Assembly (NCBI GenBank): GCA_001898645.1
Contig: MKUQ01000010.1
Span: 170,683 to 234,682, forward strand
Reading direction: 5' to 3'
DNA from: Burkholderiales bacterium 70-64
GTDB taxonomy: Bacteria > Pseudomonadota > Gammaproteobacteria > Burkholderiales > Burkholderiaceae_E
Length of the DNA stretch: 64,000 bases
Both the position numbers and the translations under genes were made by a program. Below, in pieces: positions 20,235-29,097 of the stretch. The stretch's first letter is position 1; the number at the start of each line of letters is the position of its first letter. A model generated the notes under the pieces. It worked only from the letters and a program-made list of their open reading frames with translations. It did no database searches and was not told the DNA's origin.

Positions 20235-20807
20235 ATGGCCACCCGGCAGGAGTTGTCCGAGTTCCTTGCCGCGGCCGAACGCCGGGCGTTCAAGCAGGCG
20301 GTCTACGCAGTGCGGGACCAGGAGGTCGCCCTCGACGTCGTGCAGGACGCCATGCTCAAGCTGGCCTCGCGCTACGCCGAACGCCCGCCGGCCGAGCTGC
20401 CGCTGCTGTTCCAGCGCATCCTGCAGAACGCCATCACCGACCACTTCCGCCGCCAGAAGGTGCGCAACCTCTGGACCACCTCCCTGTCCGCCCTGCAGGG
20501 CGACGACGACGGGGAAGGCAGCGAGCGCGACATCCTGGAGGCGATCGAGCCGCAGGCCGGCACCGCCGGCGCCGAGAGCAGCGCCGACCAGGTCGAGCGG
20601 GCCCAGGTGCTGGCGATCCTCGACGAGGCGATCGGCCGGCTTCCCCAGCGTCAACGCGAAGCCTTCCTCCTGCGTTACTGGGAAGATCTCAACGTGGCCG
20701 AAACCGCCGCGGTCATGGGCTGTTCGGAAGGAAGCGTCAAGACGCACTGTTCACGTGCAGCCCATACCCTGGCCGAAGTGCTGCGAGCACGCGGAATTGC
20801 ACCATGA
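20235..20807 (+). CDS. ECF-like RNA polymerase sigma factor
   Basis: 190 residues from the ATG before ATRQELSEFLA; an ATG at 20190 is less likely. Region 2 spans about residues 15-75 (LDVVQDAMLKLASRY). Region 4 spans about 130-185 with the helix-turn-helix LNVAETAAVMGCSEGSVKTH. A low-complexity acidic linker joins them. It directs promoter choice. No zinc-type anti-sigma factor follows, but the next gene (DUF3619) overlaps it by 4 bp and is a single-pass membrane protein that could regulate it. It is divergent from ilvBNC. Confidence 0.9.
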   Translation: MATRQELSEFLAAAERRAFKQAVYAVRDQEVALDVVQDAMLKLASRYAERPPAELPLLFQRILQNAITDHFRRQKVRNLWTTSLSALQGDDDGEGSERDILEAIEPQAGTAGAESSADQVERAQVLAILDEAIGRLPQRQREAFLLRYWEDLNVAETAAVMGCSEGSVKTHCSRAAHTLAEVLRARGIAP

Positions 20808-21271
20808 ACGAGCAACAGATCGCCCTGCTGGCCCGAGAGGCACTCGACGAAGCCGCCGAGCGTCTGCCTTGGCGGGTCACTCATCGGCTGGCTACGGTGC
20901 GCGAGGCGGCCCTGGCACGATTGCCGCGTGCCGTTGCGGCGGCGCAGGCGGTCCCGGCCCGGGCGGCAGCGCGTGTCCTGCCCGCCCACGCGGTGCTGGT
21001 TTCCGCTTCCGGGGCTGGCGGCCGGGGCGCGGGCGATGCCCGGCCCGACCGGCCTCCGCGGTTCGGCTGGCGCCTGGCGGCCGTGGTGGCGCCGGTGCTC
21101 GTGGTGACGGTCGGCCTGGCCGGCATCTCGCTGTGGACGAGCTGGCAGCGCGCCGTCGACATCGCCGACGTCGATGCGGCCGTGCTGACCGACGACATCC
21201 CCATCTCCGCCTACGCCGACCGCGGCTTCGGCGTGTTCCTGAAGAACGTCTCCCAGGCGGACCGCGAATGA
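20804..21271 (+). CDS. DUF3619 family membrane protein
   Basis: 155 residues. A soluble N-terminal helix-rich part of about 85 residues precedes one transmembrane helix (LAAVVAPVLVVTVGLAGISL, about 92-111), then a 45-residue periplasmic tail ending YADRGFGVFLKNV. This architecture resembles an anti-sigma factor, and the gene is coupled to the sigma factor by ATGA overlap. That role is inferred; the DUF3619 family has no proven function that I know of. Confidence 0.85.
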   Translation: MNEQQIALLAREALDEAAERLPWRVTHRLATVREAALARLPRAVAAAQAVPARAAARVLPAHAVLVSASGAGGRGAGDARPDRPPRFGWRLAAVVAPVLVVTVGLAGISLWTSWQRAVDIADVDAAVLTDDIPISAYADRGFGVFLKNVSQADRE

Positions 21272-21861
21272 GACGGTATCGCGCATTCGCCCTGGTCGCC
21301 CTGGGTCTGGGAGTGCTGGTGGCCACCGGCATCCCGGCCCTGGTCGCGACGGCCCGCGCCGAAGACGGCTCGGCCGCCTCGCGAGCGTCGCTGCTGCCGC
21401 TCGTGCAGCCCCTGTGGAGCGATCTCACGCCGGCCCAGCAGGAAGTGCTCGCCCCGTTCGAGCCGCAGTGGAACAGCTGGTCGGCCCAGGAGAAGCTCAC
21501 CTGGGTCTCGCTCGCCAACAAGCTGCCCGGCATGGCGCCCAAGGCCCAGGAGCGGGCGCGGGCGCGCATCCGCGAATGGGCTGCGCTCACCCCGGAGCAG
21601 CGGCGCACCGCCCGCCAGAACTACCGCCTCGCCCGGCGCCTGCCGCCCGAGCAGCGCCAGGCGCAGTGGGAGCGCTACAGCGAGCTGACCCCCGAGCAGC
21701 GCTCGGTGTTGCGCATCAGCGGCACCACCAGCAACACCGCCGCCCGCCACGCCGGCGCGCGCACCGGCCTGGCCAAGGAGGCCGCCCAGCCGCTGTCCGA
21801 CCTCGTGCGCCGCAACAGCGACACGCACCGGCGCAAGCAGCCCGCCCCGCTCGGCTTCTGA
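21268..21861 (+). CDS. DUF3106 family exported protein
   Basis: 197 residues with an N-terminal signal peptide (RYRAFALVALGLGVLVATG, ending near ATARAEDG). The mature part repeats LTPAQ/LTPEQ-R motifs (WSDLTPAQQEVLAP, WAALTPEQRRTARQ, YSELTPEQRSVLRI), typical of DUF3106. It is probably periplasmic and helical. Start and stop overlap neighbours (ATGA with the DUF3619 gene, TGATG with the RDD gene), so the four genes form one translation-coupled unit. Confidence 0.88.
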   Translation: MRRYRAFALVALGLGVLVATGIPALVATARAEDGSAASRASLLPLVQPLWSDLTPAQQEVLAPFEPQWNSWSAQEKLTWVSLANKLPGMAPKAQERARARIREWAALTPEQRRTARQNYRLARRLPPEQRQAQWERYSELTPEQRSVLRISGTTSNTAARHAGARTGLAKEAAQPLSDLVRRNSDTHRRKQPAPLGF

Positions 21862-22409
21862 TGTCCCCGGAGCAGCCTGCTGCGTCCTCCGGGGGGCCCG
21901 CTGCATCATCAGGGCAGCTCGCCGCGGCCGCCGGCCCGTGGCGGCGCGTGATGGGGATGGCTTACGAGGGCATCGTGCTGTTCGGCGTGCTGTGGTTCGC
22001 CGACTACGCCTTTTCGGCGCTGACGCAGTTCCGCGGCCATCCCGGCGCGCTGCGCACGGCCTTCCAGCTGTTCACGCTGGCCGTGCTGGCGGCGTACTTC
22101 GTCGGCTTCTGGAGCGACGGCCGGCGCTCGCTGCCGATGAAGACGCTCGGCCTGGCCCTGCAGGCGCGCGACGGTGCTCCGGTATCCAAGGCGCGCGCGG
22201 CGGCGCGCTTCGCGGCAGCCGCGGGCCTGGCAATCGGGGCGCTGGCCGCCGGCTACTTCCTGCATGGGGCGATGTACGCCCTGCTGGTGGTGCCGTTCGC
22301 CTGGACGCTGGTCGATCGCGACCGGCGCGCGCTCTACGACGTGCTGGCCGGCACGCGGCTCGCCTGCGTGCCGCCGACGCCGGCGAGGCGCTCCCCGGTC
22401 GGCGCCTGA
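21861..22409 (+). CDS. RDD family membrane protein
   Basis: 182 residues, with about three to four hydrophobic helices between residues 35 and 150. The RDD-type motifs are visible: the Arg of PWRRVMGMAYEGIVLFG near the first helix and the paired acids of LVDRDRRALYDVLAGTR near the C-terminus. Function is unknown; some family members are linked to ion exchange. Last gene of the sigma factor cluster. Confidence 0.9.
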   Translation: MSPEQPAASSGGPAASSGQLAAAAGPWRRVMGMAYEGIVLFGVLWFADYAFSALTQFRGHPGALRTAFQLFTLAVLAAYFVGFWSDGRRSLPMKTLGLALQARDGAPVSKARAAARFAAAAGLAIGALAAGYFLHGAMYALLVVPFAWTLVDRDRRALYDVLAGTRLACVPPTPARRSPVGA

Positions 22410-22445
22410 GCGGCGGGCGGCTGCGGTCTGCCGCGCGACGAATTC

Positions 22446-22550
22446 ATACGGTTTCGCTTTCGTTCGCAGAACAAGGCGGAGCGCCGAAGACGGTGCTGTA
22501 GCACGGCAAGGCGCTCCAACGCAGTGATGGGGACGAACGCAAGACCGTAT
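22446..22550. repeat. 105-bp imperfect palindromic intergenic element
   Basis: Both ends read ATACGGT on their own strand (22446 rightward, 22550 leftward). The outer arms continue as TTCGCTTTCGTTCG and CTTGCGTTCGTC. Inner stems GGAGCGCC/GGCGCTCC and GTGCT-GT-AGCAC nest inside, so the whole stretch can form one long interrupted hairpin. It fills the gap between the converging RDD and decarboxylase genes and ends on the first base of the decarboxylase stop codon. It may act as a two-way terminator or be a mobile repeat. Confidence 0.65.
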
Positions 22551-24793
22551 CAGGCCTTCACGCAGTCGACGTAGTAGCGGGCGCCGCCCGCCTCGGGCTC
22601 GATCACCAGGCCGTGCACGTCGGTGTCGAAGCCCGGGAAGCGCGCATTGAAGTCGCGCGCGAACTTCAGGTACTCGACGATGGGCCGGTTGAAGCGCTCG
22701 CCCGGGATCAGCAGCGGAATGCCCGGCGGATAGGGCGTCACCAGCATGGTCGTGATCCGGCCCTCGAGCTCGTCGATCGCGACCCGGTCGACGCGGCGGT
22801 GGGCGAGGCATTCGAACGCCTCCGAGGGCTTCATGGCCGGCTGCATGCTCGAGAGGTACATCTCGGTGGTCACGCGTGCGATGTCGTAGCGCCGGTACTG
22901 CTCGTGGATCTGCGAGGCGAGGTCGCGCAGCCCCACCCGCTCGTAGGCCGGGTGCGCCTGCACGAACTCGGGCATCACGCGCCACAGCGGCTGGTTGGTG
23001 TCGTAGTCGGTCTTGAACTGCTGCAGCTCGGTGACCAGGGTGTTCCAGCGGCCCTTGGTGATGCCGATCGTGAACATCACGAAGAACGAGTACAGGCCGG
23101 TCTTCTCGACCACCACGCCGTGCTCGGCCAGGTACTTGGTGACGATCGCCGCCGGGATGCCCCACTGGGCGAAGCGGCCGTTGATGTCGAGCCCGGGCGT
23201 GACGATGGTGGCCTTGATCGGGTCGAGCATGTTGAAGTTGCTCACCAGCTTGCCGAAGCCGTGCCACTTGTCGCCGGACTTCAGGAACCAGTTCTCGCGC
23301 CGGCCGATGCCGTTGTCGACGAGATCCTTCGGCCCCCAGACCCTGAACCACCAGTCCTGGCCGAACTCGTCGTCGACCTTGCGCATGGCGCGGCGGAACT
23401 CGAGCGATTCGAAGATCGACTCCTCGACCAGCGAAGTGCCCCCGGGCGGCTCCATCATCGCGGCGGCCACGTCGCACGAGGCGATGATCGCGTACTGCGG
23501 GCTGGTGGACGTATGCATGAGGAACGCTTCGTTGAAGCGGTGCCGGTCGAGCTGGCGCGACTCCGAATCCTGCACCAGGATCTGCGAGGCCTGCGACAGG
23601 CCCGCCAGCAGCTTGTGCGTGGACTGCGTGGAGAACACCATCGACTCGGCGCAGCGCGGCCGGTTCGTGCCGATGGCGTGGAACTCGTGATAGAAGGGAT
23701 GGAAGGTGGCGTGCGGCAGCCACGCCTCGTCGAAGTGCAGGTTCTCGATGTAGCTGCCCAGCGTGCGCTTGATGGTCTCGACGTTGTAGATCACGCCGTC
23801 GTAGGTCGACTGGGTGATCGTCATCACGCGCGGGCGCGCGCGCTTGTCGCGGATCAGCGGGTTGGCGTCGATCTTGCGCTGGATGTTGGCCGGGTCGAAC
23901 TCCTCGAGGGGGATCGGGCCGATGATCCCGTAGTGGTTGCGCGTGGGCTGCAGGAAGATCGGGATCGTGCCCGTCATCGTGATCGCGTGCAGGATCGACT
24001 TGTGGCAGTTGCGGTCCACGAGCACCACGTCGTCGTTGGCCACGGTCGAGTGCCAGACGATCTTGTTCGACGTCGAGGTGCCGTTGGTGACGAAGAACAG
24101 GTGGTCGGTGTTGAAGATGCGCGCCGCGTTGCGCTCGGAGGCGGCCACCGGCCCGGTGTGGTCGAGCAGCTGCCCGAGCTCGTCGACCGCGTTGCATACG
24201 TCGGCGCGCAGCATGTTCTCGCCGAAGAACTGATGGAACATCTGCCCGACCGGGCTCTTGAGGAAGGCCACGCCGCCCGAATGCCCGGGGCAATGCCAGG
24301 AGTAGGAGCCGTCGTGCGCGTAGTTGACCAGCGCCTTGAAGAACGGCGGGGCGAGCGAGTTGAGGTAGTGCGTAGCCTCGCGGATGATGTAGCGCGCCAC
24401 GAACTCCGGCGTGTCCTCGAACATGTGGATGAAGCCGTGCAGCTCCTTGAGGATCTCGTTCGGGATGTGCTGCGAGGTGCGCGTCTCGCCGAACAGGAAG
24501 ATCGGGATGTCGGCGTTGCGCCGGCGCGTCTCGGCGATGAACTTGCGCAGGTCGACGATTGCCTTGCTCTCGGCGCCGTCGTCGGCGAGCTCCTCGTCGT
24601 CGATCGAGACGATGAAGGCCGAGGCGCGCGCGGCCTGGTTGGCCACCATGGTCACGTCGACGTAGGTGAAGCCGCCCACCACCTCCCAGTGCTGCTCCTC
24701 GATCGCCTTGGCGAGCGCGCGTATGCCCAGGCCGCTGGCGGAATCGGCGCGCCAGTCCTCGTCGATGATGACGATGGGAAAACGGAACTGCAT
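22550..24793 (-). CDS. Arg/Lys/Orn decarboxylase (PLP-dependent, group III)
   Basis: 747 residues, the normal length for biodegradative basic amino acid decarboxylases. An N-terminal wing domain (response-regulator-like, residues 1-125) precedes the aminotransferase-fold core. K394 in STQSTHKLLAGLSQAS is the PLP Schiff-base lysine. HFDEAWLPHATFHPFY holds the PLP-binding Asp, and WHCPGHSGGVAFLKSP is conserved. Substrate (arginine, lysine or ornithine) cannot be decided by eye; arginine is my best guess. No antiporter gene is adjacent, so acid resistance is unproven. Confidence 0.9.
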   Translation of the reverse strand: MQFRFPIVIIDEDWRADSASGLGIRALAKAIEEQHWEVVGGFTYVDVTMVANQAARASAFIVSIDDEELADDGAESKAIVDLRKFIAETRRRNADIPIFLFGETRTSQHIPNEILKELHGFIHMFEDTPEFVARYIIREATHYLNSLAPPFFKALVNYAHDGSYSWHCPGHSGGVAFLKSPVGQMFHQFFGENMLRADVCNAVDELGQLLDHTGPVAASERNAARIFNTDHLFFVTNGTSTSNKIVWHSTVANDDVVLVDRNCHKSILHAITMTGTIPIFLQPTRNHYGIIGPIPLEEFDPANIQRKIDANPLIRDKRARPRVMTITQSTYDGVIYNVETIKRTLGSYIENLHFDEAWLPHATFHPFYHEFHAIGTNRPRCAESMVFSTQSTHKLLAGLSQASQILVQDSESRQLDRHRFNEAFLMHTSTSPQYAIIASCDVAAAMMEPPGGTSLVEESIFESLEFRRAMRKVDDEFGQDWWFRVWGPKDLVDNGIGRRENWFLKSGDKWHGFGKLVSNFNMLDPIKATIVTPGLDINGRFAQWGIPAAIVTKYLAEHGVVVEKTGLYSFFVMFTIGITKGRWNTLVTELQQFKTDYDTNQPLWRVMPEFVQAHPAYERVGLRDLASQIHEQYRRYDIARVTTEMYLSSMQPAMKPSEAFECLAHRRVDRVAIDELEGRITTMLVTPYPPGIPLLIPGERFNRPIVEYLKFARDFNARFPGFDTDVHGLVIEPEAGGARYYVDCVKA

Positions 24794-24945
24794 GTCGGGG
24801 AATCCGGAAAGGACGGTGACGACGGGCGTGCGGGCGCGCGCCGGAAAAGGTGCAAGTTAAGCACAAATCGCCGGGGCGGTCGGCGCCCGGTGTAGGCCGC
24901 GGCGGCGTACGTTGCGCCCGGTCGACACCTCAGGGCCTGTTCGTC

Positions 24946-25326
24946 CTAAAGGACGTGGACCGTCGGTCCGTAACGGCCGAGTGCTGCGTCGGCCGTGAGC
25001 AGCGATGCCGGTTCGGCAATGCTCTGGGCAACGAGGAGCCTGTCGAACGGATCGCGATGATGCCACGGCAGGTTCGCGACGACGCTCAGATGCTCACGCC
25101 GGATCGGTAGCGGGAGGTAGCCGTCGGCCTCGGCCGTGTCAGCGATCAGAGCGGGCCCGAAGGCCAGCTTTCCGATGCTGTGCTTGATCGCGATCTCCCA
25201 GATCGACCCCAGGCTGAAACAGACCTCCGCATCGCCGGAAACGAGCAGGCGGCGCGCCTGGGCCGGAAGCCGCCGGTCATCCGACAGCGCCCACAGCAGC
25301 ACCTGCGTATCGAGCAGACAGCGCAT
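24946..25326 (-). CDS. vapC: VapC-type PIN-domain toxin
   Basis: 126 residues from the ATG before RCLLDTQVLLWALSDD, the PIN signature with the first catalytic Asp at residue 5. Conserved WEIAIKHSIGKL and HRDPFDRLLVAQS (second acidic cluster) follow. PIN toxins are ribonucleases, usually cutting tRNA or rRNA. The antitoxin gene stops 25 bp upstream on the same strand. Confidence 0.9.
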   Translation of the reverse strand: MRCLLDTQVLLWALSDDRRLPAQARRLLVSGDAEVCFSLGSIWEIAIKHSIGKLAFGPALIADTAEADGYLPLPIRREHLSVVANLPWHHRDPFDRLLVAQSIAEPASLLTADAALGRYGPTVHVL

Positions 25327-25351
25327 TGGGCCGCGAGCAGATCGTAGCGTC

Positions 25352-25591
25352 CTAATTGCCGCGGAACATCGCTTCGATCTCGTCGCCGGCCAACTGATCG
25401 AAGCCTTCCGGAACACGGATGCGGCCGCGCAGCGAACCGAGGCGAACCGGGCGACCCCGCTGCATGGGGACCAGCCGTGCCATCGGCTTTCCCGCCTTGG
25501 CGATCACGATCGTCTCGCCGGCAGCCGCCCATTCGACGAGCAGCGAGAGCCGCGTCTTGGCTTCGTAGAGATTGACGACCTTCTCCGCCAT
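25352..25591 (-). CDS. Phd/YefM-type antitoxin
   Basis: 79 residues from the ATG before AEKVVNLYEAKTRLS; an upstream GTG would add 11 residues. The N-terminal Phd fold (NLYEAKTRLSLLVEWAAAGE, then IVIAKAGKPMARLVP) binds DNA. The C-terminal tail (RIRVPEGFDQLAGDEIEAMF) would block the PIN toxin encoded just downstream. Its ATG lies 24 bp from a perfect palindrome that is probably its own operator. Confidence 0.9.
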   Translation of the reverse strand: MAEKVVNLYEAKTRLSLLVEWAAAGETIVIAKAGKPMARLVPMQRGRPVRLGSLRGRIRVPEGFDQLAGDEIEAMFRGN

Positions 25592-25615
25592 ACCCAAGCG
25601 CCCTTCCGCGCCCTG

Positions 25616-25635
25616 TTTGACCAACCTTGGTCAAA
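25616..25635. promoter_or_regulatory. Palindromic operator of the Phd/VapC operon
   Basis: TTTGACCAA-CC-TTGGTCAAA is a perfect inverted repeat with 9-bp arms. It contains a -35-like TTGACC on each strand. The position just upstream of the antitoxin ATG fits autorepression by the antitoxin dimer. Confidence 0.65.
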
Positions 25636-25784
25636 ATTTTCCGCCATCGGGAAGCCATCGTCAATCCGCCTTCCGGCCACTGACCATTCGAGCGGGCATA
25701 CAACGTCCGGACGAGAACGTGCAGACGAAATCCACGATCGGGCTACCATCGGCCGCTGGCGCTCCAACATGGATGGAACCACGC

Positions 25785-26747
25785 ATGCAGCAACCCTCCT
25801 GGCCGCGGGTGGCGGTCTACGGCGCCGGCGCGGTCGGCTGCTTCTTCGGCGCCAAGCTGGCCGAGGCCGGCGCGCCGGTCACGCTGATCGGGCGCGCCGC
25901 GCACGTCGAGGCGATCCGGCGCGACGGGCTGCTCTTCGACAGTCCGGGCGCGGCGCGCCGGGTCAAGATCGCGGCCGAGACCGGGCCCGAGCCGGTGCGC
26001 GATGCGCAACTGGTGCTGTTCTGCGTGAAGACGCGCGACACCGCCGAGGGCGCCCGCGTGCTGGCCCCGCTGCTGGCCCACGACGCGGTGGTGGTCAGCC
26101 TGCAGAACGGCGTGGACAACGTGCCGAGGTTGCGCGAGGCGGGCATCGACGCGCTGGCGGCCGTCGTCTACGTCGCGGCCTCGATGCCGGCGCCCGGCCA
26201 CCTGCTGCACGCCGGGCGCGGCGACCTGGTGATCGGGGAGCACGGCCCGCGGCGCACGCCGGGCGACGAGGCGGCGCAAGTGCAGCCCTCGGCCCGCGCC
26301 CGGGCGGTCGCGGCCTGGTTCGAGCAGGCCGGGGTGCCTTGCCGCATCGAGGCCGACGCACGCGGCGAGCTGTGGGTCAAGCTGGTGATGAACTGCGCGT
26401 TCAACGCGATCTCCGCGCTCGGCCGCTCGCGCTACGGCCCGATGGTGGCCGACGCGGACGTGCGCGCGCTCATGCGCGAGGCGATCGCCGAATGCGTCGC
26501 CGTCGCGCACGCCGAGGGCATCGCCATCGCCGATGTCGAGACGCAGTACCAGGCCGCGATGCGGCTGGGCGAGGCGATGCGGGAAGCCCGCTCGTCGACC
26601 GCGCAGGACCTGGAGCGCGGCCGCCCGACCGAGATCGATTCGCTCAACGGCTACGTGGCGCGGCGCGGCCAGGCACTCGGCGTGGCGACGCCGGTGAGCC
26701 GGGCGCTGTCGACAATGGTGCGACTTCGCGAGCAGAATCACGACTGA
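25785..26747 (+). CDS. panE: 2-dehydropantoate 2-reductase
   Basis: NADPH-dependent ketopantoate reductase of the pantothenate/CoA pathway, 320 residues. Rossmann motif VAVYGAGAVGCFFGAKLAEA sits at the N-terminus. The catalytic Lys is in ELWVKLVMNCAFNAISAL and the conserved Glu in RPTEIDSLNGYVAR. Starts at 25785 or 25773 are both possible; GGATGGA lies before the later ATG. Paralogues with other 2-keto acid substrates exist, so the exact substrate is likely but not certain. Confidence 0.87.
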   Translation: MQQPSWPRVAVYGAGAVGCFFGAKLAEAGAPVTLIGRAAHVEAIRRDGLLFDSPGAARRVKIAAETGPEPVRDAQLVLFCVKTRDTAEGARVLAPLLAHDAVVVSLQNGVDNVPRLREAGIDALAAVVYVAASMPAPGHLLHAGRGDLVIGEHGPRRTPGDEAAQVQPSARARAVAAWFEQAGVPCRIEADARGELWVKLVMNCAFNAISALGRSRYGPMVADADVRALMREAIAECVAVAHAEGIAIADVETQYQAAMRLGEAMREARSSTAQDLERGRPTEIDSLNGYVARRGQALGVATPVSRALSTMVRLREQNHD

Positions 26748-26848
26748 CCCCGGCAACCGGCCCAGGCGACGGGCCCGCTGGTCCTCGAACGGGCCCGTCC
26801 ACGCCCCTGGACTCCGCCATCCTGAACCTCGCCCCGCCAATCCCGCTG

Positions 26849-27604
26849 ATGCCCGGCCCATGGCGCGCACTGCCCGTCGCGCACGCAGCCGGTTTCCTGT
26901 CGCACCTGGGCCCCCTGCTGGCGCAGGCGAGCGGGCACCCGCAGGTGCTCGCGCCGGGCCAGGGCAACGGCGGCACCCTGCGCGCGATGCCGCTGTCCTT
27001 CTATCCCGGCTGGGCCTTGATCGAAGGCGAGGCCGCTCTGGCCCCCGACACGATTGGCACCTTCGACGTGCTCTACGGACCGGGCCTGATGTGGCTGATC
27101 GACGGTGACGCCCGCGTGCTCAACGACCTGAATGGCGGTCGCCTGCCGCTCGACATCGAAGGCTATCGCGAACGCAGCCGCATCGATGGCCCCTTCATGC
27201 CCAGTCCACTCGGCCCGTTCGACACGGTACGTTCCGGCCCCGACTTCCTGCGTTTCTTCTGCGCCAGCGTATGGGGCGACGAGGGCCCGTTCATGCTGGT
27301 GGAATCCGCCGATTCGCCGGTACTGCGCGGCGTCGATGCGCGCAACCTCGATTGGGCAGGCGAAATCGCCCCGCTCGCGGTGTACCTGGATGGCAGCGAC
27401 CTGGTGGGCGAAGGCCTGGTCGCCTATGGCCGCTCGCTCTACCGCGCCCGCCTGCGCGTGCGCGACGGCCGGGTCGGCATGGAGGACGACACGCCGGTCG
27501 CCGCCGACGCGCTGCCCGAGCGCCGCAACCGCTCGCCGCTGCGCGACCTGCGCGCCACCGGCAATGGCGACAGCAGGATCATCGCCGGCGGGAATGACAG
27601 GTAG
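26849..27604 (+). CDS. Unrecognised protein coupled to a VirD4-like ATPase
   Basis: 251 residues from the ATG before PGPWRALPVAHAAGF. I do not recognise it. No signal peptide or long hydrophobic helix is seen. It is mostly beta-like and acidic, with segments such as GTFDVLYGPGLMWLIDGDAR and VESADSPVLRGVDARNLDW. It begins 101 bp after panE. Its stop lies 11 bp inside the next gene, so the two products are almost certainly made together and may interact. Confidence 0.75.
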   Translation: MPGPWRALPVAHAAGFLSHLGPLLAQASGHPQVLAPGQGNGGTLRAMPLSFYPGWALIEGEAALAPDTIGTFDVLYGPGLMWLIDGDARVLNDLNGGRLPLDIEGYRERSRIDGPFMPSPLGPFDTVRSGPDFLRFFCASVWGDEGPFMLVESADSPVLRGVDARNLDWAGEIAPLAVYLDGSDLVGEGLVAYGRSLYRARLRVRDGRVGMEDDTPVAADALPERRNRSPLRDLRATGNGDSRIIAGGNDR

Positions 27605-29084
27605 CGACACAGGCCCATCGATGCCCTTCATCACCGCCTCCAATCTGCGCCTGCCCGATGCCTTGCCCGAGCCCGGCCTGCTGGTCGGCTGGTCACTCGA
27701 GAGCCATCGTCCGCGCCGAGCGATCGGCTTCACCTACGGCCACCCGCTGCGCTCTCCCGACTCCGGCTATCTCGACCCGATCCTGCTCGCCGGCGAGGGC
27801 CACCTGATGACCATCGCGCCCACAGGCGCCGGCAAGGGCACCGGCTGCATCATCCCGGCGCTGCTGCGCTACCCCGGCGCGGTGATCGTGGTCGACCCGA
27901 AAGGCGAGAACGTGGCGATCACCGCCCGTCGCCGGCGCGAGATGGGCCAGACGGTGATCGTGATCGACCCGATGGGAGTGACCGACGAAGCGTCCGACAC
28001 GTTGAATCCGCTCGATGCGATCGACATCGCGGGCGCCGACGCGGTCGACGAAATCGCGGTGCTCGCACAGGCGCTCAACCCCGGAACGCAGGACGAACGC
28101 AATCGCTACTGGTCGAGCCGCGGCATGCACCTGGCGATCGGTGCGATGCTGCAGGTGCTGGTCGACGCACGGGAAAACGGCGGGCGCGGCGGCAGCCTGA
28201 TCGCGGTGCGCGACATGATCAACGAGGCCGCCGCCGACCCGTCGAACCTGGCCCGGCGCATGCTCGCATCGGCCCATCCCGAGGTGCAACGCATCGCAAG
28301 GATGTTGAACATCGGGGCGGCCGAGACCCTCGGCGGGATCATCTCGTTCAGCCAGGAGATGGTCGACTTCCTGCGCGGCGAACGCGTGCAGGCGAATATT
28401 GCCGGCACCTCGTTCGATCTCGACGAGGTGACCCGCGGCACGCCGATGTCGATCTTTCTGGTGCTGCCACCGCACATGCTGGAATCACACAGCCGCCTGC
28501 TTCGGCTGTGGCTGAGCGCGCTGATCGCGTGCTTCACGCGCCGGCGCGCACGCCCGCCTCTGCCGACCCTGTTCGTGCTCGACGAGGCCGCCCAACTCGG
28601 CGAACTGCCGCAACTGCGCCAGGCCGTCACGCTGCTGCGCGGCTATGGCCTGCAGACTTGGAGCTTCTGGCAGGACGCGAGCCAGCTCGAGCTGCTGTAC
28701 CCGCGCGACTGGAAGACCATGGTCAACAACTGCCGGGTGCTGCAGTGCTTCGGCGCCCTGAACCAGGTGGCCGCCGAGGGCATGTCGGAACTGACCGGCT
28801 TCGGCAACGGCGACATGGTGCTCGATCTCGCACCCGACGAAATGGTGCTGCAACTGGCCGGCGACCAGGCCGTGGTGGCACGCCTGCCCAACTATCTCAG
28901 CGATCCAGCCTTCACCGGCAGCTACGACGCGAACCCCTATCACGACGCCACGCGCGCGGTGATGCCGCCGAGAAGCACGCCGCAGCGGATGTATGCACGC
29001 CCGCAAGGTTCGCAGCGCTACCGGCCGGCGATCGCACCGGTGGCTGCCGACGACCCCTTGCTGGCGGCGCTGGTGGAGGCGTGA
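27594..29084 (+). CDS. VirD4/TraG-like ATPase without membrane anchor
   Basis: 496 residues. The RecA-like motor domain of the type IV coupling protein family is complete: Walker A IAPTGAGKGTG (about residues 74-84), VVDPKGEN (99-106), Walker B TLFVLDEAAQLGE (325-337), and the C-terminal motif LPNYLSDPAF. Normal coupling proteins start with two transmembrane helices; here the first 70 residues are polar and none is seen. No relaxase, VirB or pilus gene lies nearby. ATG 27594 overlaps the previous gene; ATG 27621 is an alternative. A soluble translocase or a repurposed DNA pump is inferred. Confidence 0.85.
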   Translation: MTGSDTGPSMPFITASNLRLPDALPEPGLLVGWSLESHRPRRAIGFTYGHPLRSPDSGYLDPILLAGEGHLMTIAPTGAGKGTGCIIPALLRYPGAVIVVDPKGENVAITARRRREMGQTVIVIDPMGVTDEASDTLNPLDAIDIAGADAVDEIAVLAQALNPGTQDERNRYWSSRGMHLAIGAMLQVLVDARENGGRGGSLIAVRDMINEAAADPSNLARRMLASAHPEVQRIARMLNIGAAETLGGIISFSQEMVDFLRGERVQANIAGTSFDLDEVTRGTPMSIFLVLPPHMLESHSRLLRLWLSALIACFTRRRARPPLPTLFVLDEAAQLGELPQLRQAVTLLRGYGLQTWSFWQDASQLELLYPRDWKTMVNNCRVLQCFGALNQVAAEGMSELTGFGNGDMVLDLAPDEMVLQLAGDQAVVARLPNYLSDPAFTGSYDANPYHDATRAVMPPRSTPQRMYARPQGSQRYRPAIAPVAADDPLLAALVEA

Positions 29085-29097
29085 GCGAGACGCGAGC

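Noticed and set aside
26849..29084. A conjugative or mobilisable element around the VirD4-like gene
   Set aside because: No relaxase, VirB-type, partition or integrase gene and no flanking repeats; the neighbours are panE and tex.
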